From contig JANYDS010000055.1 in assembly GCA_025363475.1 (NCBI GenBank), positions 1 to 51,987 on the forward strand: 51,987 nucleotides of DNA, written 5' to 3'. The translations under genes were made by a program, and so were the position numbers. This document shows, in pieces, positions 15,703 to 24,726 of the stretch. This DNA comes from Terriglobia bacterium (GTDB lineage: Bacteria; Acidobacteriota; Terriglobia; Bryobacterales; Bryobacteraceae). Within the stretch, counting starts at the first letter, position 1. Each line of letters starts with the position of its first letter. The notes beneath the pieces were generated by a model that saw only the letters and a list, made by a program, of their open reading frames with translations, ran no database searches and was not told the DNA's origin.

Positions 15703-16282
15703 TTAGAAACGAAAACTGACTTCTCCACTACTGGCCACAAACCAGCGGCTGCGGCCATTGTTGCTGGTGTTGGCAAGGTACCAGTGCGGGTGTTGACCCC
15801 AGCCAGAAATGCCCCCTGTGATCGAGCGCTACTGCGGCACCACCCGCTAAGTATCCACCCCATCCGGTGTGCGAAAGCAGTCCAAAACCCGGATTCGGAT
15901 TCGAAACCGAATATTTCTCAAACAAACCACCACCGCCGGACGAAAGCTCGACGCGATCACGCCACAGCGAAAGAATCCCGCGGACACCGAACGGCATCCA
16001 GATCAGGCGGTCATCCGGTTTGATGTCGTATTTCGCGCCACGTATTTTCTGGGCGATATTCGGCGCAACACCTACCCCTGCCTCCGCTTCCAGATATCGG
16101 AATACCCGGCGTCCAAACGTGCCACCGAAACTCACCGCTGCGTCAGTCTGGCAGCAAAACGCGTTTACATTGTACGCATACCCGGCGCTGAAAGTGACAG
16201 TATTCAACGGGCTGGACTGGGCATAGGCGTGCCTCATGCCGGGGGCTAATCAAAGGGCGAGCAACAACAAAATATGTTTCAT
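15703..16282 (-). pseudogene. Outer-membrane beta-barrel-like gene with an internal stop and a frameshift
   Basis: From ATG 16282 the frame gives MKHILLLLAL, then TGA (16250-16252), then LAPGMRHAYAQSSPLN in the same frame, so a stop sits in the middle of an otherwise normal signal peptide. The mature part has barrel-like strands (TVTFSAGYAYN, AVSFGGTFGRRVFRYLEAEAG, GWGGYLAGGAAVALD). Near 15775-15790 the frame must shift by one base to continue as HWYLANTSNNGRSRW and end with VSFRF and a stop at 15703; a terminal Phe is typical of barrel proteins. Without the shift it ends at 15728 with an unlikely tail. Two lesions make a decayed gene likely; sequence error is the alternative. Confidence 0.68.
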
Positions 16283-16331
16283 CACCACTCAAGTGGCACT
16301 TACCCGGCGAGTTCGGCCCGGTCTAAATAAC

Positions 16332-17516
16332 CTAAGCGCGCAGGAAGTGTGCAATCGAACGGGTTGCCTGCCGCGTGCGGTGTTCGTTTTCAATCAGAGC
16401 GAATCGCACGAACCCTTCACCCATCGGCCCAAAACCGATACCCGGCGAGACACCCACCAGCGCTTTATCCATGAGCAGTTTGCAGAACTCCAGACTGCCG
16501 AGTTCTTTAAACCGGTCCGGTATCGGTGCCCAAAGAAACATCGAACCCTGCGGCGTCTCAACCGGCCACCCGGCGCGGTGCAGGCCGTCTACCAGCACGT
16601 CGCGACGCTTCTGGTACACCTCGCGGATCTTGTAAGTCTCGTCGTCGCAGTCTCGAATAGCGACAATAGCCGCGATTTGCACAGGCTGAAACGCACCGTA
16701 ATCGAGATAGCTCTTGATCCGGGCCAGGGCCGCAATCATTTTTGCGTTGCCCAGACAGAAGCCTATGCGCCACCCCGCCATGTTGTAGCTTTTCGACATG
16801 GAGAAAATTTCAACAGCGACATCTTTTGCGCCTGGAACCTCCAGAATGCTCGGCGGTGTATACCCGTCGAAACCCAAATCGGCATAAGCGAAATCATGCA
16901 CGACCAGCGTCCCGTGCTCCCTCGCGAGATCAACGATTTCCTGCATGTAGGCCAAATCCACACAGACTGTCGTGGGATTGTGCGGGAACGAAATCAGCAG
17001 CATCTTCGGCGCCTTGGCCGATTCCTTATACAGTTCTCTCAACCGTCCCATGAACACATCCGCAGTCGGCATCGGCAGCATCTGCGCGTGTCCGTCTGCC
17101 ATGATCACGCCGTACTGATGAATCGGATAGGCCGGGTTCGGCGAAACCACCACATCGCCGGGTCCGATGGTTGCGAAAAGAAGGTGTGCCAGTGCGTCTT
17201 TGGCACCCATGGTCACAATTGCTTCGGTGTCGGGATTGAGATCTACTCCATGCCGGCGCTGATACCTTTTCACAATCTCTTCGCGCAAATGCTGAATACC
17301 GCGGGAAACCGAATAGCGATGATTCTTCGGGTTGCGCGCGGCTTCGATTAATTTGTCGACTACTATCTGGGGCGTCGCACCGTCGGGGTTACCCATCCCG
17401 AGATCCACCACATCCTGCCCTGCTGCCCGTGCCTTTGCCTTCATCTCATTGATGACGGCAAACACGTAGGGAGGCAGTTTCTGGATGCGATAAAAATTCT
17501 CGTTAGGTTGGGGCAT
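16332..17516 (-). CDS. alaC: PLP-dependent aminotransferase, AlaC-like
   Basis: A 394-residue class I/II aminotransferase. The N-terminus ([19 protein letters not shown], then [14 protein letters not shown]) is typical of the AlaC (YfdZ) group of glutamate-pyruvate transaminases. The PLP Lys is Lys242 in [15 protein letters not shown]; other cofactor contacts are SFPHNPTT and [10 protein letters not shown]. It would make alanine from pyruvate and glutamate in the cytoplasm. The specific activity is inferred from resemblance. TAAAAT lies 4 nt before the ATG. It faces the Fic gene divergently across 65 nt. Confidence 0.88.
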   Translation of the reverse strand: MPQPNENFYRIQKLPPYVFAVINEMKAKARAAGQDVVDLGMGNPDGATPQIVVDKLIEAARNPKNHRYSVSRGIQHLREEIVKRYQRRHGVDLNPDTEAIVTMGAKDALAHLLFATIGPGDVVVSPNPAYPIHQYGVIMADGHAQMLPMPTADVFMGRLRELYKESAKAPKMLLISFPHNPTTVCVDLAYMQEIVDLAREHGTLVVHDFAYADLGFDGYTPPSILEVPGAKDVAVEIFSMSKSYNMAGWRIGFCLGNAKMIAALARIKSYLDYGAFQPVQIAAIVAIRDCDDETYKIREVYQKRRDVLVDGLHRAGWPVETPQGSMFLWAPIPDRFKELGSLEFCKLLMDKALVGVSPGIGFGPMGEGFVRFALIENEHRTRQATRSIAHFLRA

Positions 17517-17581
17517 TGAGATTTTAGTTTAATAGGCGGGATTCAACAGCGCTGCCGATTCCGTGCTTTGTCTTAAATCGG

Positions 17582-18320
17582 ATGAATCAGCTGCTGCAGG
17601 CCATTGCCCAAAAAAAGGAACGCCTGGATGGTTTGCGTCCCTTCTCAGCGGAGGCGCCGAAGGCGTTGCAAAAGTCATGGGACGTTGACCTGACTTACAC
17701 TTCGAACGCTATCGAAGGCAACACGCTCACTCTGCGCGAGACGGCGGAACTGATCGAACACGGTATCACTGTGGGCGGTAAACCGCTCCGCGATCATTTT
17801 GGAAGCGGTCGATCACTACAACGCAGTGCTATGGATACGGGAACTGGCGGAAAAGCAGAAGCCTGTGGATGAAATGGACGTGCGCGAAATACACCGGCGC
17901 ATTGTGCTTCGGAGTCAGCCCGAAATTGGTGGGGTTTACAGCAGCCTGCCTCGCCGTATTGTGGGCTCGGCAGTTATCCTTCCAGGTCCCGCAAAGCTGC
18001 CGCAACTCATGAAGAGTTTCGGGGAATGGCTCGGGTTGGCCGAACCCGGATTGCTCCCCGCCTTCAACGCGCATTTCCAGCTCGTTGCGATTCATCCTTT
18101 CGGAGATGGCACCGGGCGGACCGCCAGACTATTAATGAATTTGCTGCTGATCCGCAGCGGCAATCCGCCGGTAGCCGTTCGCCCGGAAGACCGGAAACGG
18201 TATTTGGATGTTCTTGAGCACGCGTCGTTGCATGATGACACGCAACCGTTCCACGAATTTCTGTGCCACCGGCTGGAAGCGACGCTGGATGAATACCTCG
18301 AACTCTTGTCAGGCCACTAA
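17582..18320 (+). pseudogene. Fic-family AMP-transferase gene, frameshifted
   Basis: The first reading frame (from 17582) has the Fic N-terminus with an inhibitory-helix motif TSNAIEGNTL ((S/T)xxxE(G/N)). At a run of four T (17797-17800) one extra base breaks the frame; removing one T gives KPLRDHLEAVDHYNAV, which joins smoothly to the second frame. That part holds the catalytic motif HPFGDGTGRTAR and ends at 18320. Fic proteins transfer AMP to target hydroxyls and are often toxins or regulators. With the shift the catalytic His would not be translated from the main start. A start inside the second frame (near 17799) would give the core without the inhibitory helix, which is worth noting. Confidence 0.82.
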
Positions 18321-18332
18321 GACCCCAACAGG

Positions 18333-18366
18333 AAAAGGGTACCCGCCTGCGCGGATACCCTTTTTT
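18333..18366. terminator. Bidirectional intrinsic terminator after the Fic gene
   Basis: AAAAGGGTA pairs with TACCCTTTT, then after one mismatch CCGC pairs with GCGG around a CTGC loop, followed by a run of T. The A-run on the other side lets it also stop transcription of the minus-strand gene ending at 18387. It lies exactly between two convergent genes. Confidence 0.85.
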
Positions 18367-18386
18367 CGCTGTTTTTATTATTGGAG

Positions 18387-18608
18387 TTATTTGGCTGTCT
18401 TGGCTGCAGGCGCTGCAGTGGCCGGCGCTGCGGTTGTGGTGGCCGTCGCAGCCACTTTCTTATGGGTCTTCACATGTTTCTTCGCCATCGGAGCCGGTGC
18501 AGCTGCTGTCGGAGCCGGCGTCGTGGCAGCGGCCTGAGCCGCGAAGGACGCACCGGCCGTAGCCAGCGCGAGAGAGATGCCGATGATTTTGGAAGTGATG
18601 TTGGTCAT
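18387..18608 (-). CDS. Small secreted Ala/Pro/Lys-rich protein
   Basis: A 73-residue protein: a clear signal peptide (IIGISLALATAGASFAAQA), then a short low-complexity part with Ala-Pro-Thr repeats around a basic centre (MAKKHVKTHKKVA). In composition it resembles acid-shock (Asr-like) proteins and other small periplasmic basic proteins, but similarity from composition alone is weak. The start at 18608 was chosen because the signal peptide begins there; the frame extends to 18683. A strong terminator follows. Confidence 0.6.
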   Translation of the reverse strand: MTNITSKIIGISLALATAGASFAAQAAATTPAPTAAAPAPMAKKHVKTHKKVAATATTTAAPATAAPAAKTAK

Positions 18609-18763
18609 GATGTGTTCCGTCCTTTTTTGAGTAACTCTGCGAGGCGCTTTGCTTTCTGCCTCTGTACCCATTGACGGTGGCAAGTATGAACCAGCCCTTA
18701 ACGCACCATTAAATACAGTTCACCCGCAAAGCCATGAGATGCTGAAGCCAGCCCGAGTAAAAA

Positions 18764-18931
18764 ATGCGAACCCCCGAAATTATCGAAGAAGAATTGATTG
18801 AGATCGCTGCCATGGCCGATGGCGGTACCCAACTGGAACAGATCATCGCCTGGTGCACAACCCATCCGGACGAGATTCCCTATGCGATGCGCATGCTGCT
18901 GGGCAAGACTACCCCGCCGAAGCAGGACTAG
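18764..18931 (+). CDS. 55-residue acidic protein of unknown function
   Basis: A small gene: MRTPEIIEEELIEIAAM, then ADGGTQLEQIIAWCTTHPDE, ending LLGKTTPPKQD. The sequence is soluble, helical and well formed, with coding-like composition, so it is likely real though short. Its stop codon overlaps the stop of the opposing epoxide hydrolase gene (18928-18930). I do not recognise the family. Confidence 0.55.
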   Translation: MRTPEIIEEELIEIAAMADGGTQLEQIIAWCTTHPDEIPYAMRMLLGKTTPPKQD

Positions 18932-20160
18932 CCCCGCACAGTCCGGAAGAACTCCCGCACCTCGGCGACAAAAAGCTTCGGCTGTTCAAAGCAGCCGAAA
19001 TGTCCGCCTTTGGCCATCTTCGTGAACCGTGTCAGGTTGAAGTCGCGTTCGAGGGCACTCTTCGGTGGTGCCAGATTCACCATTTCGTGCGGGAACGCCG
19101 CGAAACCAGTCGGCACATTCACGCGGCCAGGCCTTGCGCCCGCCGTATCGTCGCTGCTGCCGCGGTAATACCAAACACCAGTCGCAGCGGTATCGGTAAC
19201 CACATACAGCATCACGTTGGAAAGCACCTGGTCCTTCGACAACACACTGTCGAGGTCATTCCCCGAATCGCTCCACACCTTCAGCTTTTCCACGATCCAT
19301 GCCGCCGTACCCACTGGACTATCCGCCAGCGCAAATGCCACCGTCTGCGGCTTGTTGCGCTGTTCGCGCTGGTAGTCGGATTCCGCATTACTGTAAGCTG
19401 TCGCGGCCTTCCGCCATGTGCGTTCTTCTTCGCTTTGCTCCGCATCCGGAACCGGGCGCGACGTGCCTGCATTCAAATGAATCCCCAGCAGGTCTTCGGG
19501 GAATTGCTGCGCAAGCTGGATGGTGACGAAGGCACCCCAGTCACCGCCCTGTGCGCCGTACTTTTTGTAGCCCAGGTTCTCCCTCATCAGTTTGTGCCAC
19601 AGACGTGCTGTGCTCACTGGTCCAACAGGTTTGCCTTTGGGTTTGGAAGAGAAGCCGAAGCCGGGCAGGGAAGGCACAATCACATCAAACGCATCATCCG
19701 CCGATCCGCCAAAGCTTGCGGGATCAGTCAGCGGCCCAATGGCCTGCAGAAACTCGACAACCGAGCCCGGCCAGCCATGTGTCAGCAGCAGAGGCATTGG
19801 TCGCGGCCCTTTCCCCTTCACATGGAAAAAATGTATATCGAAATCCTCAACCTGGGCGTGGAACTGCGGAAAGGCATTGAACCCTGCTTCGGTCTTGCGC
19901 CAGTCGTATTTGGTTTTCCAATATTCCACCAGGTCTTTCATGTAGTCCCAGTTGGTGCCATAGCGCCAGTCATTGGCATCCAGGCGGTCCGGAAATCGTG
20001 CGTCGCGAACCCTGGCCATGATGCGGTCAAGCGTTGCCTTCGGGACTGCAACCTTAAACGGACGCGGTTTCTGCTGATCGGCAGACTGGGCCATAAGTGG
20101 CAAACTCCCTAATGCTGAGGCAACGGAGACAGGTAACAAGGCACGCCGCGAAAATTCCAT
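18928..20160 (-). CDS. Epoxide hydrolase-like alpha/beta hydrolase, exported
   Basis: A 410-residue protein with an EHN-type N-terminal domain (FKVAVPKATLDRIMARV...FPDRLDANDWRYGTNWDYMKDLV) typical of microsomal-type epoxide hydrolases. The oxyanion motif is HGWPGS (129-134), the nucleophile is Asp207 in GGDWGAF, and the catalytic His is in KGGHFGCFEQP near the end. The enzyme would add water to epoxides. The N-terminus MEFSRRALLPVSVASAL looks like a twin-arginine signal. The start at 20160 was chosen for that signal. It follows the MFS gene by 5 nt, so the two are co-transcribed. Confidence 0.9.
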   Translation of the reverse strand: MEFSRRALLPVSVASALGSLPLMAQSADQQKPRPFKVAVPKATLDRIMARVRDARFPDRLDANDWRYGTNWDYMKDLVEYWKTKYDWRKTEAGFNAFPQFHAQVEDFDIHFFHVKGKGPRPMPLLLTHGWPGSVVEFLQAIGPLTDPASFGGSADDAFDVIVPSLPGFGFSSKPKGKPVGPVSTARLWHKLMRENLGYKKYGAQGGDWGAFVTIQLAQQFPEDLLGIHLNAGTSRPVPDAEQSEEERTWRKAATAYSNAESDYQREQRNKPQTVAFALADSPVGTAAWIVEKLKVWSDSGNDLDSVLSKDQVLSNVMLYVVTDTAATGVWYYRGSSDDTAGARPGRVNVPTGFAAFPHEMVNLAPPKSALERDFNLTRFTKMAKGGHFGCFEQPKLFVAEVREFFRTVRG

Positions 20161-20165
20161 GCTGA

Positions 20166-21386
20166 CTACTTTATCCTGCTCCGCAGCGGAGAGGCGATCA
20201 GCCAGAGGGTTGACAGTAAAAAGCCCCAAGCGCCAATCAGCATTGTGGTCCGCATACCCGCCACCTCTGCCAGCGCCCCGCCCAGCAGCGCACCCAGCGG
20301 CAGAATTCCCTGGAACAACGAATGAATAGCTGAGTTCACACGCCCCAGCAGATGGTTCGGCGTCACGGTTTGCCGCAGCGTGAGTTCGTTAATGCTGTAA
20401 ATGGGCCAGGCCATATCGAGCAACTGGGAGGCCCCGAGAATCGCGGCGCAAAGAGCGACAGAACCATGAGCCAGCGGAACCATCAGGGCTGAAACGCCGG
20501 TTAGCAATGCCGCGCCGATGAGGGAGGGGCCAACGCCGAACCGGCTCGCCAGGCGTTCCGCTACGACGGCACCGAACAGGCTGCTGACGCCGCCGATCGA
20601 AATGATCGCGCCCAACAGAGCAGGGGTCAGCCGGAGTTCACGGATGGCGAAGATCATATATAAACTGCTAATGAAGCCCATGAACAAAGCGGCGGTCGCC
20701 GTACGCAGGGCGATGGCCCGCAGGATCGGATTGCGCCACGAAACAACCAGGCCTTCCCGGATTTCACCCAGAATATGCGGGTCTTCCTGCTTGATCGGCT
20801 GTATTTCGGGCCTGCGGATCAGACTCAGGGAAACCGCCGAAACCACAAACGAAACAGCATCAAACAGAATGGCCATCGGAGCTGTGATCAGTTGCACCAG
20901 CACTCCGGTCAGGCCCGGCCCGGCCACTTCCGCAATCGATTCCGTCAACGCCATTTTGCTGTTGGCTTCGAGAATGTTTTCTTCATCCACCAGCGCCGGG
21001 ACATGGGCCTGATAGCTAACGTCGAACAACACGGTAAGGATTCCAGTGATTGCGGCTGCGGCATAGAGATGAGTCATCGTGAGCCGGTGCAGGATCGCTG
21101 CGAGAGGAATCGAGCCCAGCACCAGAGCCCGACCCAGATCCGTCAGGATCATGACGGGGCGCCGTCGCAGCCGGTCAGCCCATGCGCCGGCAAACAACCC
21201 AAACAAAGGCACAGCCACGCCATATGCTCCGCCCAGATAGCCCATTTGCAAGGGCGAAGCGCCCAGCACCAGAACGGCAGCGAGTGGAATCCCCTCGCGG
21301 CTGATCCGGGAGCCCATCTGGGAAAGGGTCTGGCCGGCCCAAAGCTTAATAAAATCAGGCTCGCGCCAGAGTTTCCTGCCTGTCAT
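20166..21386 (-). CDS. MFS transporter, EntS/MFS_3-like
   Basis: A 406-residue membrane protein with 11-12 predicted helices. The first part, FIKLWAGQTLSQMGSRISREGIPLAA and GLFAGAWADRLRRRPVM, is typical of the MFS_3/EntS group that exports siderophores or drugs. VTPNHLLGRVNSA in the second half is a further group feature. Substrate unknown. It is the first gene of a two-gene operon with the epoxide hydrolase. TATAAG lies 4 nt before its ATG, and the divergent ccoN start is 51 nt away. Confidence 0.85.
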   Translation of the reverse strand: MTGRKLWREPDFIKLWAGQTLSQMGSRISREGIPLAAVLVLGASPLQMGYLGGAYGVAVPLFGLFAGAWADRLRRRPVMILTDLGRALVLGSIPLAAILHRLTMTHLYAAAAITGILTVLFDVSYQAHVPALVDEENILEANSKMALTESIAEVAGPGLTGVLVQLITAPMAILFDAVSFVVSAVSLSLIRRPEIQPIKQEDPHILGEIREGLVVSWRNPILRAIALRTATAALFMGFISSLYMIFAIRELRLTPALLGAIISIGGVSSLFGAVVAERLASRFGVGPSLIGAALLTGVSALMVPLAHGSVALCAAILGASQLLDMAWPIYSINELTLRQTVTPNHLLGRVNSAIHSLFQGILPLGALLGGALAEVAGMRTTMLIGAWGFLLSTLWLIASPLRSRIK

Positions 21387-21437
21387 TCGGCTTATACAGT
21401 CCGTTTCATATGGCTCTCATCATACGATCTATAGAGG

Positions 21438-22772
21438 TTGTCCAGGAACCAAAATAACGAACTCATCCGCGCCCATGGCCTTGCCTCGCTGGTCATGCTG
21501 TTCGTGGCGGTGCTGTTTGGCATCTTCGCGTCAGCCGAAATGTGGAAGCCCGAACTCAGCGGAGGCATCGCAGCGCTCACGTGGGGCCGCCTGCGTTATG
21601 ACCACACTCAGGGCATCCTTTTCGGCTGGTTGGGCAACGCCTTCTTCGCGTTCCTCTATCACGCCGTGCCGATCCTCACAGGCCGGCCCGTAACCAGCAA
21701 CACACTCGGCCGCTGGATGTTCGGCATCTGGAATTTCGCCATCGTGATCCCCGGCTGGACGCTGGTTCTTGCAGGCTTTAGCCAACCGCTGGAATGGGCA
21801 GAATTTCCCGTCGTGGTGGACATCTTCGTAGTCCTCGCGCTGCTGCTTGCGCTCATTCAGTTTCTGCCGGTTTTTTTCAAAGACGGGCTCGAAGACACGT
21901 ACGTTGCGGGCTGGTATGTGATCGGTGGTCTGGTCTTCACCACTCTTTCCTATCCCATGGGGAACTTCGTGCCGGAATTTCTGCCCGGCGCGCGGGGTGC
22001 AGCGTTCAGCGGTCTCTGGATTCACGATGCAGTCGGACTCTTCGTCACGCCCCTTGCGCTCGCCATCATCTATTACGTAATTCCAGCGTCAACCGGCAGG
22101 CCCGTTTACAGCCACTTCCTCTCGATGCTGGGCTTTTGGCTGCTCTTCTTTCTCTATCCGCTCAACGGGACACATCACTACGTCTTTTCAGTGATTCCGA
22201 TGGACGCACAGAAGGGCGCGATCCTTGCCTCATCCCTGCTGGGCGTAGACGTCATCATCGTTGTCGCCAACCTGTTCCTGTCCCTGCGCGGTACCGGCTG
22301 GTTCGCGCGCGATCTGCCCCTGCGATTCGTAGCGACGGCGACAATGTTCTACCTGATCGTGAGCATTCAGGGCTCCCTGCAGGCGCAGATGGCGATCAAC
22401 GGAACGGTTCACTTTACAGACTGGGTCATCGGCCACTCTCACCTCGCCATGTTGGGCTTCGCCACCTTCGCAGCAGCGGGTGGACTCACCCACGCGTGGC
22501 GCAAAATGCCCGGTGCCCGCTTCAATCCTCGCGCCGTCGAATGGGCTTACTGGCTCATCACTACCGGGCTGCTTCTCATGTTCGTGGATCTCACGGCGGC
22601 GGGGCTGATCGAAGCACGCGAGTGGAAAGCGCAGACTCCCTGGATTGATTCGGTGCGGGCTGTGCGTGGTTACTGGATCTTCCGCACCGCAACGGCCCTG
22701 CCGATCACGGCAGGCTTCGTCGCCCTGCTGGCCGGACTCCTGACCGGCGACAGAGTCGGGGAATCCCGATGA
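21438..22772 (+). CDS. ccoN: cbb3-type cytochrome c oxidase subunit I
   Basis: A 444-residue haem-copper oxidase core with about twelve helices. Haem and copper ligands can be placed: His56 (DHTQG), His196 in WIHDAVGLFVTP, His246-His247 in NGTHHYVF, and His333/His335 in IGHSHLAML. The segment RPVYSH keeps a Tyr near the position of the cross-linked Tyr of cbb3 enzymes. This places it in the C family, in a divergent group (HDAVGLF rather than the canonical HNAVGFF). It reduces oxygen to water with high affinity in known members. The start is a TTG at 21438 because no ATG lies upstream in frame. Confidence 0.88.
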   Translation: MSRNQNNELIRAHGLASLVMLFVAVLFGIFASAEMWKPELSGGIAALTWGRLRYDHTQGILFGWLGNAFFAFLYHAVPILTGRPVTSNTLGRWMFGIWNFAIVIPGWTLVLAGFSQPLEWAEFPVVVDIFVVLALLLALIQFLPVFFKDGLEDTYVAGWYVIGGLVFTTLSYPMGNFVPEFLPGARGAAFSGLWIHDAVGLFVTPLALAIIYYVIPASTGRPVYSHFLSMLGFWLLFFLYPLNGTHHYVFSVIPMDAQKGAILASSLLGVDVIIVVANLFLSLRGTGWFARDLPLRFVATATMFYLIVSIQGSLQAQMAINGTVHFTDWVIGHSHLAMLGFATFAAAGGLTHAWRKMPGARFNPRAVEWAYWLITTGLLLMFVDLTAAGLIEAREWKAQTPWIDSVRAVRGYWIFRTATALPITAGFVALLAGLLTGDRVGESR

Positions 22773-23848
22773 AATCTCTCCGCATGTCCTATCTGGTGGC
22801 CGGCCTCGGTGGTGTTGGATTCTTCGCTATGTCTGTGCTTCTGCTGGGAGTCTGGCCGGGGCGTGTACTTGAGGAAGAAACACGCAGAACCTCACCCAAA
22901 AACCCTTTGGCCCTGACAGTGAGCGAAAAGCGCGGTCGTCAGATCTATGCCCGCGAAGGGTGCGCCTACTGCCACACTCAGCAGATTCGCCAGCTCGATG
23001 CCGATACCGTCCGCTTCGGCAAATCGACCGCCGTCTGGGAAACACAATTCGACTACCCGCACCTCTGGGGTACGCGCCGCATCGGGCCGGATCTTTCCCG
23101 CGAAGGCTCACTGCATTCTGAGGACTGGCAACTCACCCATCTCTATTCGCCGCAAGCCGTAGTGCCTGATTCTGTGATGCCTGCCTTCCCCGCACTGTTC
23201 GATGGAGCGCCAGACCGGCCTTTGCAAGGTGCCCGCGACGTGGTGACCTATCTTGCCGGCCTGGGCTACGCGCGAGCATTGGCTGAACCGGAAATCGCTC
23301 TCAAGAAAACCTCAGGCCCTCCTGCGAATGGTGACGATGCCTACGCCCACAATTGCGCGGGCTGCCACGGCCCTCACGGGGAAGGCGATGGTCCGGCTGC
23401 GGCGGGACTCAGTCCCAAACCTGCCAATCTGGTGGAGCATGAATACACGGAAGCACATGTCATAACGGTGCTTGAACGCGGCATTAGAGGCAGTTCCATG
23501 CAGGCCTGGCGCGGGCTTCCGCATCACGACATCGCCCACACTGTGCGCGGTTTCTACCGTCCCGTTCGCGAACCTGCTCCGCCCCCCGCGATCCGCGATC
23601 TGGGCAAACAGGTTTACGCCGACCATTGCGCCCAGTGCCACGGGGAAAATGGAGATGGCAAAGGTTCCGCCGCGCCGGAAGTTCGCATGGCCCCGACAGA
23701 TTTCACCTCCGAACGCCCCACCCCTGCCGAGACCTTGCGTGCCCTGCGCCAGGGAGTGGCAGGTACTCCGATGGCTCCGTGGAACACTAAACTTAGTGAA
23801 GCGGAACTATCCGCCGTGGCTTACTACGTGAGAGGTTTTTATCGATGA
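22769..23848 (+). CDS. CcoO-CcoP fusion: trihaem cytochrome c subunit of cbb3-type oxidase
   Basis: A 359-residue protein with one N-terminal membrane helix (about 8-29). The first c-type domain is CcoO-like: GCAYCHTQQIR (Cys65, Cys68, His69), DYPHLWGTRRIGPDLSREG, and the Met ligand in DSVMPAFP. Two further cytochrome domains follow as in CcoP, with CAGCH (196-200) and CAQCH (287-291). In most bacteria CcoO and CcoP are separate proteins with their own membrane anchors; here one anchor carries three haems. The gene overlaps ccoN by 4 nt, and its own last 4 nt overlap the next gene. Confidence 0.9.
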   Translation: MKSLRMSYLVAGLGGVGFFAMSVLLLGVWPGRVLEEETRRTSPKNPLALTVSEKRGRQIYAREGCAYCHTQQIRQLDADTVRFGKSTAVWETQFDYPHLWGTRRIGPDLSREGSLHSEDWQLTHLYSPQAVVPDSVMPAFPALFDGAPDRPLQGARDVVTYLAGLGYARALAEPEIALKKTSGPPANGDDAYAHNCAGCHGPHGEGDGPAAAGLSPKPANLVEHEYTEAHVITVLERGIRGSSMQAWRGLPHHDIAHTVRGFYRPVREPAPPPAIRDLGKQVYADHCAQCHGENGDGKGSAAPEVRMAPTDFTSERPTPAETLRALRQGVAGTPMAPWNTKLSEAELSAVAYYVRGFYR

Positions 23849-24726
23849 TCAACATTCGCGGCATGCGTGAATCTGATACCGCCGAAGCCTCACGAATTTT
23901 CCGTCTGGCTTTCGGTACTTTCCTTGGCCTGCCGGATCCGAATTCTTTCTCCGCGGGCCGCGAATACATAGCCACGCGCTTCCACGCCGACCCGGGCGCA
24001 GCCTTAGTGGCGGAAACGGACGGTAAGCTGGTCGGCTCAAATTTGGTCACGATCTGGGGTAGTTTTGGGACGTTTGGACCGCTGACGACACGCCCTGAAT
24101 TCTGGGACAAAGGTGTTGGCAGCGCCCTCCTCGGCCCCACCATAGACCTGTTTGACCAGCGCGGTGTTCGCGAAGCCGGACTCTTTACCTTTGTCCAAAG
24201 TCCGAAGCACCTGGCTCTCTACCAGAAGTTCGGCTTCTGGCCCGGTTTTCTGATCGGAGTCGCAGCCAAACCTGTGGCAAAGGCCGCACCCTGGATTAGA
24301 CATTCACCCTCCGCCGCCGCTGAATGTCCTGCTCTGACCAACTCCATATTCGAAGGTCTCAGCCTAAGTGTTGAAATCAACTCCGTCGAAGCCCAGGGTC
24401 TGGGCGAAACGGTACTCGTAACGGGCGGCATGGCCATCTGCCACTGCGGCGAAAGGACGGAGGCCGGGCCTGGCACCTGCTACATCAAATTCGCCTGCGC
24501 ACAAGGCCCCCGCGAATTCCAGCGCCTGCTCGAAGCCTGCGAAGGGCTCGCCTTTGACCGGGGCCTCACACGCCTTGAAACCGGCGTGAATTTCGAACGC
24601 ATCGAAGCGTACCAGGCCTTGATGGCGAATGGCTGCCGCGTCGAACGCCAGGCCCTGGCCATGCACCGCAACGGGCTGCGGGCGTATAACAGGAGAGACG
24701 TCTATGCACTCGATGACTGGCGCTAG
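23845..24726 (+). CDS. Double-GNAT acetyltransferase-like protein
   Basis: A 293-residue cytoplasmic protein. The N-terminal GNAT domain reads MINIRGMRESDTAEASRIFRLAFG, with acetyl-CoA-binding-type segment FWDKGVGSALLGP and LYQKFGFWPG. The second half (from about residue 170) repeats the fold in a degenerate form with LEACEGLAFDRGLTRLETGVNFERIEAYQALMANG. No target can be assigned. It sits inside the oxidase cluster with 4-nt coupling to the CcoOP gene, which is an unexpected neighbour for a respiratory enzyme. Confidence 0.8.
   Translation: MINIRGMRESDTAEASRIFRLAFGTFLGLPDPNSFSAGREYIATRFHADPGAALVAETDGKLVGSNLVTIWGSFGTFGPLTTRPEFWDKGVGSALLGPTIDLFDQRGVREAGLFTFVQSPKHLALYQKFGFWPGFLIGVAAKPVAKAAPWIRHSPSAAAECPALTNSIFEGLSLSVEINSVEAQGLGETVLVTGGMAICHCGERTEAGPGTCYIKFACAQGPREFQRLLEACEGLAFDRGLTRLETGVNFERIEAYQALMANGCRVERQALAMHRNGLRAYNRRDVYALDDWR

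Noticed and set aside
16236-17351. 371-codon frame opposite the aminotransferase
   Set aside because: It is the antisense shadow of alaC, with no protein features; alaC has all catalytic motifs.
18853-20112. 419-codon frame opposite the epoxide hydrolase
   Set aside because: It is a His/Arg-rich shadow of a clear alpha/beta hydrolase gene.
21438-22772. Reading ccoN as a nitric oxide reductase (NorB)
   Set aside because: HDAVGLFVTP, THHYVF and the CcoO-type partner fit the cbb3 family; the partner has three haem sites unlike NorC.
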